Shown here: piece by piece, positions 25,816 to 35,658 of the stretch | Numbering within the stretch: the stretch's first letter is position 1 | How the letters are laid out: each line of letters begins with the position of its first letter | Source of the DNA: Cognataquiflexum rubidum | GTDB taxonomy: Bacteria > Bacteroidota > Bacteroidia > Cytophagales > Cyclobacteriaceae | NCBI RefSeq assembly: GCF_022538115.1 | Contig: NZ_JAKZAL010000009.1 | Span: 1 to 64,000 of the forward strand | DNA: 64,000 bases | Direction of reading: 5' to 3' | The notes under the pieces: generated by a model | What the model saw: the letters and a program-made list of their open reading frames with translations, nothing else | Database searches by the model: none | What the model was told of the DNA's origin: nothing | Translations under genes and position numbers: made by a program

Positions 25816-25972
25816 ACGAATCCTATTTAAAATTAACCTTCAAACAAAATTCTGTATCCCATTGTTTGTTATTAATTCTATATGTGTATCCACTTTCTTT
25901 CACGTAGCCAAACAAAAATTGGTTATAGGATCGATTATAGGCTCAGTGGACTGTGGTCTGTCGTCCGTGGAC

Positions 25973-26029
25973 GAGTATCCGCATTCGAGATAGTCTCTTA
26001 TAGCCCAACGTGCAACATTGCGGATACTC
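25973..26029. repeat. REP-like inverted repeat
   Basis: GAGTATCCGCA (25973-25983) and TGCGGATACTC (26019-26029) are perfect 11-bp reverse complements. They enclose a second small hairpin, GAGA-TAG-TCTC (25987-25997). The patch is preceded by a GT-rich stretch that repeats GTGGAC twice. It may be an intergenic repetitive palindrome; copy number in the genome is unknown. Confidence 0.6.
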
Positions 26030-26251
26030 ATATAATTCTATGTCACAAATTATTCCTTTTCCATTTGAGGGAAATTTTTATTTTGAATTTGAAATATCAT
26101 CTATTTTCATGTTGGAGGTGAATACACTGCAATGGGCGGTATCCTTGAGACTTCATTATTGTTTTCCACTTTGTTTGAGAAACATTTCGTTTATTCGGTT
26201 TTTTTTTTTTTAGTTTCAACAAATTATTGTTCTACATAAATTCCAAAAATT

Positions 26252-26449
26252 ATGAAAAAACTAGTGTTTTCAATTTTCTTAAACATCTTTATGATGTTAC
26301 CTTTTCTTTCTTTTACTGACGCAAAGGCACAAAGGCTTTTGATTTTAGATAGGCAAGAGATAGTATGGCAGCCTAATGGAAGCTATTTGGTATACGATGT
26401 TTGTTATTATGGGCCGGGCTTTTGTGGGGATGGTGGTCCTCAAAATTGA
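26252..26449 (+). CDS. Small secreted Gly/Cys peptide next to a propeller lipoprotein
   Basis: A 65-residue protein with a clear signal peptide (hydrophobic residues 3-22, probable cleavage after FTDAKA). The mature peptide has about 38 residues and ends CYYGPGFCGDGGPQN, with two cysteines seven residues apart in a Gly/Pro-rich tail. The size, signal peptide, Cys/Gly tail and position 27 bp before a 6-bladed beta-propeller lipoprotein recall the NVEALA-type peptides of Bacteroidota. The NVEALA motif itself is not present, so membership is only by analogy. Possibly an exported ligand or signal for the neighbour. Confidence 0.7.
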   Translation: MKKLVFSIFLNIFMMLPFLSFTDAKAQRLLILDRQEIVWQPNGSYLVYDVCYYGPGFCGDGGPQN

Positions 26450-26476
26450 TTTAGGACCTTATTTTTAAATCTAAAT

Positions 26477-27682
26477 ATGAGTCTGATAATTCAAAATCTC
26501 CAAAATCTTTTGCGTTTTTCTATTTCCGGAATTTGCTTATTAACATGTGTTTTTTTCTTTTCGTGTCAATCAAATACTAATTCTGTAAATGATTTAAAGA
26601 ATGAAAAAGATTTGGAGGTTTTTTTGCTTAAGGTGGAAAATGAGTTTGGTTTTAATTTTCCAAATTCGTTGCAATTGGAGTTTGTAACACCTCTTGAGAC
26701 TACAGCGGCTTCTATTATAGGCACATTTCAAAAGCTAGTTGTTTCTCCCGACAAAGAAGAATACTTTATCTGGGATAGTAAGCAATCAAGAATTTTGGTT
26801 TTCGACCGAAAGGGTAATTTGAATAGAGTCCTAGATAAAAAAGGTCCTGGACCGGATGAATATTTGGACATCAGTGATTTTCAGGTCAATTTCGTAGAAG
26901 GTGTTTTAGAATTGATTGATTACAGAAGAATTGTAAAATACGACCTGAATACTTTTGAATACATAGGAGAGGTATCATTGAGGGAAGTCAAAGGAGATGT
27001 CAATTTTAGGTATTTTGTCAATATAGATGGAGTTTATTATCTCTGGACCAATATTCCTCAAAATCAAAGGAATATTCAAAATGATCTTGGAAGGTTAGCT
27101 AATTTCCATCTTGTCAGGAAGGATGGGGATTCCACTTCATATTTTGTTCAAAAAGAGTTTGGGATATTGGGCGATCAGAGATTCTATTCTGCTGACGAGC
27201 CGGGCGAATATAATATCTCACCGGTTTTGGGAAATAACAACATTCTTAGAGTTAAAAAAGACAGTGTTTTTATAAGTTTTAAATTTAAGTTTGAAGATCA
27301 TAAATCCATGCCTTTGTCGGAATTTGAAAATTGGCAAGGAAGCGCTATACAGATGTTAGAGAATGATTATTTTAAGTTTTTGACAAATATCAGAGAAACA
27401 AAACAACACATATTTTTTCAGTTTGCAGGAAAAGGAACTGCTTATTATGTACTGATGGATAAAACCAGGAATGAGATAATATCTATAGGAAGGTCAAAAA
27501 GCCTACTTCCAAATATCATTCTTTCTGATAGAGATAACTTTTACTGTTTCATTTATCCTGAATTTTTGAAGGAGTATTACAAAAATGGAGAGGATTTTAG
27601 TAACCATCCAATCTTGAAGTCAATTGATATTGATGCTTTAGGAAAAGATGACAATCCAATCCTAATTAAATTCAAGCTCTAA
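26477..27682 (+). CDS. 6-bladed beta-propeller lipoprotein
   Basis: A 401-residue lipoprotein of the 6-bladed beta-propeller (BF2992/TolB-like) type. Lipobox FFSC gives an acylated Cys at about residue 30. The hallmark is the pair of blades DKEEYFIWDSKQSRILVFDRKGN (in part: YFIWDSKQSRILVFD) and LDKKGPGPDEYLDISDFQV, with GPGPDEY matching the family's G-GPGEY turn. Such proteins are abundant in Bacteroidota, are of unknown function, and are typically paired with tiny exported peptides, as here. AT-rich relative to its neighbours. Confidence 0.85.
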   Translation: MSLIIQNLQNLLRFSISGICLLTCVFFFSCQSNTNSVNDLKNEKDLEVFLLKVENEFGFNFPNSLQLEFVTPLETTAASIIGTFQKLVVSPDKEEYFIWDSKQSRILVFDRKGNLNRVLDKKGPGPDEYLDISDFQVNFVEGVLELIDYRRIVKYDLNTFEYIGEVSLREVKGDVNFRYFVNIDGVYYLWTNIPQNQRNIQNDLGRLANFHLVRKDGDSTSYFVQKEFGILGDQRFYSADEPGEYNISPVLGNNNILRVKKDSVFISFKFKFEDHKSMPLSEFENWQGSAIQMLENDYFKFLTNIRETKQHIFFQFAGKGTAYYVLMDKTRNEIISIGRSKSLLPNIILSDRDNFYCFIYPEFLKEYYKNGEDFSNHPILKSIDIDALGKDDNPILIKFKL

Positions 27683-27722
27683 CAAAGACAAGCCAAATTC
27701 ATAAAAAAATCCTATTTCCAAT

Positions 27723-28529
27723 CTACATCACCCCTTCAAAAACGAAATATTCCTTGTCCCATTCTTTTGCCTCAGGCTTATGGTCAAATAAGCCAAACAC
27801 CGTAGAACCCGAACCGGACATCGCGGCGTAGTAGGCCCCCATGTTGTACAAGGATTTTTTGATGGCTGCCAATTCAGGATATTGAGGAAAAATACTTTTC
27901 TCAAAATCATTTTGCAGTTCGGTTTTCCAAAGAGTTTTGTCCTTCAGGATTTGGGCAAGGTCTTTCCCAGGTTTTTTGGGACTTACCCCTGCATAAGCTT
28001 CCTTGGTGCCGATATGGACGGGAGGCTTGACGAGCAATAGGTGGTTTCCTTTGAGGTCCACTTCGACAGGTTCCATGATTTCGCCTCGGCCTGTTGCGAT
28101 TTTTGGGGTATTGTCGATAAAAAAAGCGCAGTCACTTCCAAGTTGAGCCGCATAGTCCTCCAAAAACCAGTTTTCCAGATGCAGGTCAAAGAGGTTGTTC
28201 ATCAGCGTCAGAGCAAAAGCAGCATCAGCAGAACCTCCCCCCAAACCCGCACCCATGGGGATGTTTTTGTGTAAATGAATATGGACATTGGGCAGGTCAT
28301 TGAAATCTTTCCTTAACAATTTCAAGGCTTTTAAAATCAGGTTGTCTTTCTCCTCTCCAGGAATGGAAAGTCCGGAAGTATCAAACACCGTTTTATTTGA
28401 CAGGATCATTTCCAAGGCATCATACAGCGGGATGGGGACCATGCAGGTTTCGATGTCATGATAACCGTCTTTCCTCTTGGCGGTGATGTGAAGTCCTAGG
28501 TTGATCTTTGCATTTGGAAATGAAATCAT
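27723..28529 (-). CDS. ispE: 4-diphosphocytidyl-2-C-methyl-D-erythritol kinase
   Basis: GHMP kinase of the MEP isoprenoid pathway; phosphorylates CDP-methylerythritol at the 2-hydroxyl. The 268-residue length is normal. The N-terminal FPNAKINLGLHI contains the substrate Lys8. The ATP loop is PMGAGLGGGSADAAF (residues 91-105), and MSGSGSTVFGLF is the third GHMP motif near the C-terminus. Convergent with the propeller gene; stand-alone. Confidence 0.97.
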   Translation of the reverse strand: MISFPNAKINLGLHITAKRKDGYHDIETCMVPIPLYDALEMILSNKTVFDTSGLSIPGEEKDNLILKALKLLRKDFNDLPNVHIHLHKNIPMGAGLGGGSADAAFALTLMNNLFDLHLENWFLEDYAAQLGSDCAFFIDNTPKIATGRGEIMEPVEVDLKGNHLLLVKPPVHIGTKEAYAGVSPKKPGKDLAQILKDKTLWKTELQNDFEKSIFPQYPELAAIKKSLYNMGAYYAAMSGSGSTVFGLFDHKPEAKEWDKEYFVFEGVM

Positions 28530-28954
28530 GAGAGAAAACAGGTTTTGTTGGTTTTTGAATCGGATTTTTCAGCTTTGAAATTAGAATTTAAAATTGGATT
28601 TGCTGATTCTTTCTCCGCTTAGGGTAATGAAATTTTTGATATTCTGACAATTTGTGAAAATGAGATTCCCGATTCGGTTATGTCGTTTTTTTGCTTGTTT
28701 GGGGGTTGAATAGTAATTATCCATATCCATTGTTGAATTTGATACCCGATTATTTTTCTTTTGAAAAAAATTCAAAAAAATTAACTTTTGGTTAGTGATA
28801 TGTGAAATCAATACATTCTTTTGATTTGTGAATAAATATGAGTCTAGGATAGGTAAAAGTTTTACATATGTCCATTTTGCCAAATAAAATACTATACATA
28901 AAACTTTTTCATTCATTATAAATATATGTTTGGCATAAAAAATGAAATTAAATA
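28530..28954. other. AT-rich region upstream of the ilv leader
   Basis: The stretch between ispE and the ilv promoter is AT-rich. It contains a minus-strand open frame (28581-28916) with no coding signs and a second possible -7 box, TATGTTTG at 28925-28932. I see no RNA gene or mobile element. Confidence 0.5.
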
Positions 28955-28985
28955 TTGTATCTCTGGAAATAGAGGTTTAATATTG
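28955..28985 (+). promoter_or_regulatory. Candidate ilv operon promoter
   Basis: TTG at 28955-28957 and TAATATTG at 28978-28985 are separated by 20 bp. This fits the Bacteroidota -33/-7 layout with one mismatch in the -7 box. It would place the transcript start about 30 nt before the leader peptide. An alternative, TATGTTTG at 28925-28932, matches the -7 box exactly but lacks a good -33 element. Confidence 0.45.
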
Positions 28986-29020
28986 TAGCACGTTAGCCAA
29001 ACAAAAAAGAACCACACCAC

Positions 29021-29077
29021 ATGTTTCAAATAGTCACTCCTCTAAGCTTTATTATTCTCATTTGTAATAAACACTGA
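29021..29077 (+). CDS. Leader peptide of the ilv-leu operon
   Basis: An 18-residue frame, MFQIVTPLSFIILICNKH, with ATG at 29021 and TGA at 29075. Seven residues are branched-chain (four Ile, two Leu, one Val), including the run Ile-Ile-Leu-Ile, the product amino acids of the operon that follows. The stop codon lies inside the first arm of the antiterminator hairpin, so the position of the ribosome on this frame can decide which hairpin forms. No homologue recognised by sequence; the role rests on composition and position. Confidence 0.85.
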   Translation: MFQIVTPLSFIILICNKH

Positions 29078-29144
29078 GGCACCTGACATATTTGACCTAC
29101 AACCATACAATGTTAAGTGCCTCAGATGATGGGGCACTTTTTTT
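29074..29144 (+). promoter_or_regulatory. Transcription attenuator of the ilv-leu operon
   Basis: CTGAGGCAC (29074-29082) and GTGCCTCAG (29117-29125) can form a perfect 9-bp antiterminator. AAGTGCC (29115-29121) and GGCACTT (29133-29139), followed by seven T residues, form the terminator. The two share GTGCC and exclude each other. A ribosome stalled at the Ile/Leu codons leaves 29074-29082 free, so the antiterminator forms. A ribosome reaching the stop codon covers that arm and the terminator forms. Confidence 0.85.
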
Positions 29145-29174
29145 ATAAACCTATTAAACCAACCTGAAGTAACC

Positions 29175-30851
29175 ATGAGTTTGAAAAAACACAGTTGGGA
29201 AATCAGTCAGAATGAAGAACATCCCGCAGGCAAAGCCATGCTATATGCCACGGGAATGTCTGATAAACAGATGAACCAGCCCTTTGTAGGGATAGCGAGT
29301 TGCGGCTATGAAAGTAACCCCTGCAATATGCACCTCAATGACTTTGCCGGTCTGATCAAGGAAGCTACAAGAGCTCATGGTCTGACCGGTTTGGTTTTTA
29401 ATACCATCGGGATTTCTGATGGAATTTCTATGGGAACCTCCGGGATGCGGTATTCATTGGTGTCGAGAGAGATCATTGCCGATTCCATCGAGTCTTTTAT
29501 CCTTGGTCATTCATTTGATGCCTGTGTCGCAGTGGCCGGCTGTGATAAAAACATGCCGGGAGCCATCATGGGGATGTTAAGGATCAACAGGCCATCGATC
29601 ATGGTATATGGTGGCACTATCCGTTCCGGAAATTACAAAGGGGAAAAGCTGAACATCGTATCTGCTTTTGAAGCCTATGGCAAAAGGGTAAAGGGTGAAC
29701 TCAGCGATCAGGATTATCAGGGAGTGATTGAGAATGCCTGTCCCGGTGCAGGTGCCTGTGGCGGGATGTACACTGCCAATACCATGTCCTCAGCCATTGA
29801 AGCCATGGGCATGTCATTGCCTTACAGCTCCTCGACTCCAGCCACAGCAGATGAAAAAATGGCTGAGTGCAGAGATATCTCCAAATACCTGACCATTCTT
29901 TTGGAAAAAGATATCAAGCCAAAGGATATCGTCACCAAGAAAAGCTTAGAAAATGCAGTCCGTGTAGCCGTTGCGCTTGGAGGAAGTACCAATGCTGTAT
30001 TACATATTTTAGCCATTGCCAAAACAGCAGGAGTGGATTTTACACTTGCGGACTTCGAAAGAGTAAACCATGCGACCCCATTGTTGGGTGATTTCAAGCC
30101 TTCCGGCAAATTCCTCATGGAAGATCTTTTTGAGCAGGGTGGACTTCCTGCTTTTATGAAATATTTATTGAATAATGGCATGCTTCATGGCGATTGTATG
30201 ACAGTTACCGGAAAAACCATCGCAGAGAATCTTGCGGATATTGATCCGGTGGTCCCATCGATGGTCAATGTAATCCATCCTTTGGAAACGCCACTGAAAG
30301 AAACGGGACACCTCTGCATCCTCAAAGGGAATCTTGCCCCTGAAGGTTCGGTGGCCAAAATCACAGGTAAAGAAGGCAAATCCTTTACCGGTCCTGCGAA
30401 TGTTTTTGATTCTGAATTGGAAGCCAATGAGGGGATCAAAAATAAATTAGTCAATAAAGGAGAAGTGATCGTCATCCGCTACATCGGACCAAAAGGCGGT
30501 CCTGGGATGCCTGAGATGCTAAAGCCTACCTCCATGATTATCGGTGCAGGTTTGGGCTCGGATGTTGCTTTGATTACTGATGGAAGGTTTTCAGGTGGAA
30601 CGCATGGATTTGTTGTTGGACACGTGACTCCCGAGGCATATTCCGGAGGACCTATTGGTCTTCTTCAAAACGGGGATATCATTACCATTGATGCAGATTC
30701 CCTGACTTTGAGCTGTGCGGTCAGTGATGCCGAAATGGCTGAAAGGAAGAAGCATTGGAAAAATAAGGATTTGAGTGATCTCCAGGGAACACTCAAGAAA
30801 TACAACAAACTCGTGTCCTCCGCTTCGGAAGGATGTGTGACAGATAAGTAA
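29175..30851 (+). CDS. ilvD: Dihydroxy-acid dehydratase
   Basis: Dehydrates the dihydroxy acids of valine and isoleucine synthesis to 2-oxo acids. The 558-residue length is typical. The [2Fe-2S] ligands are Cys50 (SNPCNMH), Cys123 (AGCDKNMPG) and Cys195 ([13 protein letters not shown]). The C-terminal [15 protein letters not shown] is conserved. It is the first structural gene, 30 bp after the attenuator T run. Distinct from the sugar-acid dehydratase at 4276. Confidence 0.97.
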   Translation: MSLKKHSWEISQNEEHPAGKAMLYATGMSDKQMNQPFVGIASCGYESNPCNMHLNDFAGLIKEATRAHGLTGLVFNTIGISDGISMGTSGMRYSLVSREIIADSIESFILGHSFDACVAVAGCDKNMPGAIMGMLRINRPSIMVYGGTIRSGNYKGEKLNIVSAFEAYGKRVKGELSDQDYQGVIENACPGAGACGGMYTANTMSSAIEAMGMSLPYSSSTPATADEKMAECRDISKYLTILLEKDIKPKDIVTKKSLENAVRVAVALGGSTNAVLHILAIAKTAGVDFTLADFERVNHATPLLGDFKPSGKFLMEDLFEQGGLPAFMKYLLNNGMLHGDCMTVTGKTIAENLADIDPVVPSMVNVIHPLETPLKETGHLCILKGNLAPEGSVAKITGKEGKSFTGPANVFDSELEANEGIKNKLVNKGEVIVIRYIGPKGGPGMPEMLKPTSMIIGAGLGSDVALITDGRFSGGTHGFVVGHVTPEAYSGGPIGLLQNGDIITIDADSLTLSCAVSDAEMAERKKHWKNKDLSDLQGTLKKYNKLVSSASEGCVTDK

Positions 30852-30869
30852 ATTAAATCATCCAATTCT

Positions 30870-32552
30870 ATGGTTAGAGGAGCAGACATCGTAGTGAGAT
30901 CCTTGATCGCCGAAAATGCAGAATTCATTTTCGGTTATCCCGGTGGAGCAATCATGCCGGTTTATGATGCTTTGTATGATTATAGCGATCAGATCAAGCA
31001 TGTGCTGACGCGTCACGAGCAGGGAGCAATCCATGCTGCGCAGGGTTATGCACGGGTTTCCGGCAAAGTAGGAGTCGTGCTTGCGACTTCAGGTCCCGGC
31101 GCCACCAACCTGATCACGGGTCTGGCTGATGCTCAGATCGATAGCACTCCTCTAGTCTGCATTACTGGACAGGTAGCTGCCCATCTTTTGGGTTCAGATG
31201 CTTTTCAGGAGACTGATGTGATCGGGCTATCTATGCCCGGTACCAAATGGAATATTCAGGTTAGAAGGGTTGAGGACATAGCTCCTGCTATTGCCAAGGC
31301 TTTTTATATCGCAAAAACCGGAAGACCTGGTCCCGTTTTGGTAGACATTACCAAAAACGCACAGGTAGAGTTCGGTGAATTCAATTATGAACCTTGTTTC
31401 GGGATAAGGTCCTTCAGGCCATATGTCACCATCAATCCAACAGCCATCGCTGCAGCCGCCCAATTGATCAATGATGCAAAAAGACCTTATGTGCTTTACG
31501 GCCAAGGTGTGATACTTGCCAATGCAGAAGAGGAATTGAAAAGATTTTTGGATAAATCAGGGATACCTGCCGCTTCCACACTTTTGGGTTCAGGTGCCCT
31601 TTCCCAGGATCACCCCTCGTATGTAGGCAAACTTGGGATGCATGGCAACTACGCACCAAATCTTCTGACCAACCAATGTGATGTGCTGATTGCCATCGGG
31701 ATGAGGTTTGATGACAGGGTTACCGGTGACTTGAAGCGGTATGCAAAGCAAGCCCAAGTTGTCCATCTGGAATTGGATCCATCGGAGATTGATAAAAATG
31801 TAAAATGCGCAGTTCCTGTTTTGGGGGATTGCAAGCAAAGCTTACCACTGTTGACCGATGCTGTCAACTCCAATACCCACCATGAATGGTTTCAAAAATT
31901 CAGGGAATTGGACAAAGAGGAAAAAGCAGCCGTCATGTCCTACGACCTGGAATCTACCCATGGAGGCTTGCATATGGGTGAAGTCATCCAATTGATCAAT
32001 CAGTTCAAGGATGAAAACGCCATTCTCGTGACGGACGTAGGTCAGCATCAAATGATCTCCTGGAGGTATTTTCATTACAAAGAATCAAGAACTCAAGTCA
32101 CTTCAGGTGGTCTGGGTACAATGGGTTTTGCCCTTCCTGCGGCTTTGGGAGCGCAGTTACATGATTTCAAAAGACAGGTAATCTGTGTGGTTGGGGACGG
32201 AGGGATTCAGATGACCATCCAGGAATTTGGAACCATTATGCAGACTAAAGCCCCTGTCAAAGTAGTCCTTCTTAACAACAATTACCTGGGAATGGTAAGG
32301 CAGTGGCAGCAGCTTTTCTTTGATAAAAGGTATTCTTTTACAGAACTTGAAAATCCTGATTTTATCAAAATAGCTGAAGCTTACAAACTCAGAGCGGTGA
32401 AGGTAACCGAGAGGCACGAATTGAAGGAGGCAGTCGCCCAAATGATTTTGCATGAAGGGCCGTTTTTCCTTGAAGTTGTCGTGGAGAAAGAAGACAACGT
32501 GTTTCCGATGATTGCGACCGGCTGCTCGGTTGAAGAGGTAAGGTTAAGCTAG
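30870..32552 (+). CDS. ilvB: Acetolactate synthase large subunit
   Basis: Thiamine-diphosphate enzyme that condenses pyruvate with pyruvate or 2-oxobutyrate. The 560 residues show FGYPGGAIMPVYDAL, the catalytic Glu in TRHEQGAIHAAQGYAR, and the ThDP-binding GDGGIQMTIQE...NNNYLGMV motif (GDGx-NN). The FAD-domain region around GMRFDDRVTGD is present. It follows ilvD after 18 bp and is followed by the regulatory subunit. Confidence 0.97.
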   Translation: MVRGADIVVRSLIAENAEFIFGYPGGAIMPVYDALYDYSDQIKHVLTRHEQGAIHAAQGYARVSGKVGVVLATSGPGATNLITGLADAQIDSTPLVCITGQVAAHLLGSDAFQETDVIGLSMPGTKWNIQVRRVEDIAPAIAKAFYIAKTGRPGPVLVDITKNAQVEFGEFNYEPCFGIRSFRPYVTINPTAIAAAAQLINDAKRPYVLYGQGVILANAEEELKRFLDKSGIPAASTLLGSGALSQDHPSYVGKLGMHGNYAPNLLTNQCDVLIAIGMRFDDRVTGDLKRYAKQAQVVHLELDPSEIDKNVKCAVPVLGDCKQSLPLLTDAVNSNTHHEWFQKFRELDKEEKAAVMSYDLESTHGGLHMGEVIQLINQFKDENAILVTDVGQHQMISWRYFHYKESRTQVTSGGLGTMGFALPAALGAQLHDFKRQVICVVGDGGIQMTIQEFGTIMQTKAPVKVVLLNNNYLGMVRQWQQLFFDKRYSFTELENPDFIKIAEAYKLRAVKVTERHELKEAVAQMILHEGPFFLEVVVEKEDNVFPMIATGCSVEEVRLS

Positions 32553-32568
32553 GAATGAAACTGAATTT

Positions 32569-33078
32569 ATGAACCGATATACCATATTAGTATATACCGA
32601 AAATTTTATAGGGATACTTAACCGTATCACTATCATTTTCACCAGGAGAGGAATAAATATTGATGCGTTGACAGCATCGGAAAGCCGCTTGGATGGGATC
32701 CATAAAATAACCATTGAGGTTACGGTTACCGATGAGCAGATTATTCAGCTTTCAAAGCAGATTGAAAAGGTCGTGGATGTGATCAAGGTGTACTATTTCA
32801 TGGATGATGAAGTAGTCTATCAAGAAATCGCACTTTATAAAATTCCGATTGAAAGTTTGGATCCCGGCTTGGAGAAAGTCATCAGGCAATTCAACGCCCA
32901 TATCATTGCTGCCGAAAAGGAATTTGTGGTACTGGAGTTTACCGGTCACAAAGAAGACACGCAGGCCCTACTAGAAATTTTGAAACCATTTAACCTGTTG
33001 GAATTTTCCCGTTCGGGAAGGGTGGCGATCGCCAAACCCAAATTTTCCATCACAGAATATTTAAATAATCAAACCTAA
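32569..33078 (+). CDS. ilvN: Acetolactate synthase small subunit
   Basis: Regulatory subunit of acetolactate synthase, 169 residues. An N-terminal ACT domain (TILVYTENFIGILNRITIIFTRRGINID, landmark ENFIGILNRI) is followed by a second ACT-like half ending GHKEDTQALLEIL...LLEFSRSGRVAI. It mediates valine feedback. It is 16 bp after ilvB and 11 bp before ilvC. Confidence 0.95.
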   Translation: MNRYTILVYTENFIGILNRITIIFTRRGINIDALTASESRLDGIHKITIEVTVTDEQIIQLSKQIEKVVDVIKVYYFMDDEVVYQEIALYKIPIESLDPGLEKVIRQFNAHIIAAEKEFVVLEFTGHKEDTQALLEILKPFNLLEFSRSGRVAIAKPKFSITEYLNNQT

Positions 33079-33089
33079 TTTATCACACT

Positions 33090-34133
33090 ATGAAACTGAA
33101 ATTCGGATCAGTAGAAGAAAACGTAGTCACCAGAGAGGAATTTCCTTTGGAGAAAGCAAGAGAAGTATTGAAGAATGAAACCATCGCAGTATTGGGATAT
33201 GGTGTGCAGGGCCCAGGTCAGGCACTTAACCTAAGGGACAACGGTTTCAACGTCATTGTCGGACAAAGGAAAAATTCCAAAACCTGGGATAAAGCTGTTG
33301 CTGATGGCTGGGTTCCCGGTGAAACTTTATTTGAATTGGAAGAAGCCTGTGAAAAAGGCACTATCATCCAATTCCTTCTTTCTGATGCGGGTCAGATTGC
33401 CCTTTGGCCAACCGTTAAAAAATTCCTTACTCCTGGAAAAGCCTTGTATTTTTCCCATGGATTTGGAATCACTTATAAAGAAAAAACCGGCATTATTCCC
33501 CCTGCAGATGTGGATGTAATCTTGGTTGCACCAAAAGGTTCAGGTACCTCCTTGAGAAGAATGTTTGTTGAAGGTAGAGGGTTGAATTCCTCCTATGCCA
33601 TCTTCCAAGACGGAACAGGCAAAGCCAAAGACAGGGTAGTAGCCTTGGGAATAGGTGTGGGATCAGGATACTTGTTCGAGACAGATTTCTACAGAGAAGT
33701 GACTTCCGATCTTACCGGAGAAAGAGGTACTTTGATGGGAGCGATCCAAGGAATTTTTGCAGCACAATACGAAGTATTGAGAGCAAATGGACATACGCCA
33801 TCTGAAGCATTCAACGAAACAGTGGAAGAATTGACTCAAAGCTTGATGCCATTGGTAGCCGAAAACGGCATGGATTGGATGTATGCCAATTGCTCCACAA
33901 CTGCCCAAAGAGGTGCTTTGGACTGGTGGAAACCTTTCAGAGATGCCACCAAGCCTGTTTTTGAGGAATTGTATAACAGTGTAAAATCCGGAAAAGAAGC
34001 CCAAAAATCAATTGACTCTAACAGCAAGCCTGATTACAGAGAAAAATTGGAAGTTGAATTGAAAGAATTGAGAGATTCTGAAATGTGGCAAGCAGGCGCT
34101 ACTGTCAGAAAATTGAGACCAGAAAATAACTGA
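33090..34133 (+). CDS. ilvC: Ketol-acid reductoisomerase
   Basis: Isomerises and reduces acetolactate or acetohydroxybutyrate with NADPH and Mg. The 347 residues begin with the Rossmann motif [19 protein letters not shown] and a cofactor loop [42 protein letters not shown] and [14 protein letters not shown] mark the catalytic domain. The glycine motif has GPGQ where many enzymes have GHAH, which I take to be a Bacteroidota variant. The Arg-x-x-Ser cofactor loop suggests NADPH. Confidence 0.96.
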   Translation: MKLKFGSVEENVVTREEFPLEKAREVLKNETIAVLGYGVQGPGQALNLRDNGFNVIVGQRKNSKTWDKAVADGWVPGETLFELEEACEKGTIIQFLLSDAGQIALWPTVKKFLTPGKALYFSHGFGITYKEKTGIIPPADVDVILVAPKGSGTSLRRMFVEGRGLNSSYAIFQDGTGKAKDRVVALGIGVGSGYLFETDFYREVTSDLTGERGTLMGAIQGIFAAQYEVLRANGHTPSEAFNETVEELTQSLMPLVAENGMDWMYANCSTTAQRGALDWWKPFRDATKPVFEELYNSVKSGKEAQKSIDSNSKPDYREKLEVELKELRDSEMWQAGATVRKLRPENN

Positions 34134-34140
34134 GATAATT

Positions 34141-35652
34141 ATGAGTGAAAAGCTATGGATATTTGATACTACCCTCCGGGATGGAGAGCAGGTACCGGGA
34201 TGTCAGTTGAACTCCCAGGAAAAGATAGTGGTGGCGCAAGCTTTAGAAAAACTTGGGGTTGATATCATTGAGGCGGGATTTCCTATTTCCAGTCCAGGCG
34301 ATTTCAATTCGGTAGTGGAAATTTCCAAGGCAGTTTCTAATCCTATCATCTGCGCACTATCGAGAGCGGTGGAGAAAGACATTGAAGTAGCTGCCGATGC
34401 TTTGAAATATGCCAAAAAAGGCAGAATTCATACAGGCATAGGCGTTTCCCCATATCATATCCAATTCAAGCTGAGATCCACGCCGGACAATATCATCGAA
34501 AGAGGTGTCAGGGCGGTGAAATATGCCAAAAGCTTTGTGGAGGATGTTGAATTCTACGCAGAAGATGCAGGAAGGGCTGAGTTGCCATTCCTTGCAAAAA
34601 TCATTGAAGCTGTCATCAAAGCAGGAGCAACTGTGGTCAATATTCCGGATACTACCGGTTATTGTCTTCCGGAGCAATATGGCGCCATCATCCGCTACCT
34701 GAAGGAAAATGTGTCCAATATCGACAAAGCGATCATTGCGACACATTGCCACAATGACCTTGGAATGGCAACTGCCAATACCATAGCAGGTGTACAAAAC
34801 GGAGCAAGACAAGCTGAACTTACCATCAACGGAATCGGAGAACGTGCAGGTAATACCTCCTTGGAAGAAGTCGTGATGGCGATCAAATGTCACCATGCCA
34901 TTCCGGTCCATACCAATATCAAAACCGAATTGATCTATGGCACAAGTAGGTTGATCTCAAAGTTGATGAACATGCCGGTGCAGCCAAATAAAGCGATAGT
35001 AGGAAGAAATGCATTTGCCCATTCCTCTGGAATTCATCAAGACGGTGTTCTCAAGCATAGAGAAAATTATGAAATTATCGATCCCAAGGAAGTTGGCGTC
35101 CATGAATCTACCATTGTTCTTACTGCAAGAAGCGGCAGGGCAGCACTCAAGCATCATTTGGATGCTTTGGGCGTGGAACTTGAGGGTGAACCTTTGAGGG
35201 AAGTATATGAGGAGTTCTTGCTTTTGGCTGATTCCAAAAGAGATATCGGCACCAAGGACCTACTTTCTCTTGTCGGAAAATTTATGGATGGTTCCTCCTT
35301 TATAGAACTGGGGAAAGTAAGCTATCAATCTAATGGTGAAATCAAAGCCCATGTGGAACTGAAGGTTGGAGAGAAAAATTTTGAGGCAGACTCTTCCGGC
35401 AATGGTCCTGTGGATGCGGTATTGAAGGCGATAGAATCCATAGTCAAACCTCAGATAGAATTGGAGGAATTCCTCATCCAAGCAATAACGCATGGAAGTG
35501 ATGACGTGGCAAAAGTACACATGAGGATTATTCAGGGTGACAGACCATATTATGGTTTTGCATCGAATACAGATATCGTATTGGCATCAGCCCAGGCATT
35601 TGTAGATGCTTTAAATAAGATTCCTGTCAAAGAAAAAGTGATTGTAGCGTAA
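34141..35652 (+). CDS. leuA: 2-isopropylmalate synthase
   Basis: First enzyme of the leucine branch: condenses acetyl-CoA with 2-oxoisovalerate. The 503 residues open with [18 protein letters not shown], with the metal-binding [12 protein letters not shown] later and the second signature [36 protein letters not shown] follows, then a LeuA regulatory domain (about 390-503), so it should be leucine-inhibited. Second LeuA-type protein at 37874 is a paralogue. Confidence 0.95.
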   Translation: MSEKLWIFDTTLRDGEQVPGCQLNSQEKIVVAQALEKLGVDIIEAGFPISSPGDFNSVVEISKAVSNPIICALSRAVEKDIEVAADALKYAKKGRIHTGIGVSPYHIQFKLRSTPDNIIERGVRAVKYAKSFVEDVEFYAEDAGRAELPFLAKIIEAVIKAGATVVNIPDTTGYCLPEQYGAIIRYLKENVSNIDKAIIATHCHNDLGMATANTIAGVQNGARQAELTINGIGERAGNTSLEEVVMAIKCHHAIPVHTNIKTELIYGTSRLISKLMNMPVQPNKAIVGRNAFAHSSGIHQDGVLKHRENYEIIDPKEVGVHESTIVLTARSGRAALKHHLDALGVELEGEPLREVYEEFLLLADSKRDIGTKDLLSLVGKFMDGSSFIELGKVSYQSNGEIKAHVELKVGEKNFEADSSGNGPVDAVLKAIESIVKPQIELEEFLIQAITHGSDDVAKVHMRIIQGDRPYYGFASNTDIVLASAQAFVDALNKIPVKEKVIVA

Positions 35653-35658
35653 GTTAAG

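Larger units (their letters stand above)
25770..26251. other. Gene-free region with an imperfect REP-like hairpin
   Basis: This 482-bp region holds the toxin-antitoxin promoter at its left end. In the middle (25943-26035) lies a GC-richer patch with a long hairpin, described separately. The right part is AT-rich and presumably contains the promoter of the small peptide gene, though I see no exact TAnnTTTG box. Two open frames here lack coding character. Confidence 0.6.

Noticed and set aside
25882-26213. Two plus-strand open frames in the accessory gap
   Set aside because: Overlapping, low-complexity frames over a hairpin and AT-rich DNA with no coding signs.
28581-28916. Minus-strand open frame of 111 codons upstream of the ilv leader
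   Set aside because: AT-rich, no ribosome-binding site or conserved pattern, and composition like non-coding DNA.
29074-29144. T-box or other riboswitch in the ilv leader
   Set aside because: No specifier loop or T-box sequence; the leader peptide and two simple hairpins explain the region.
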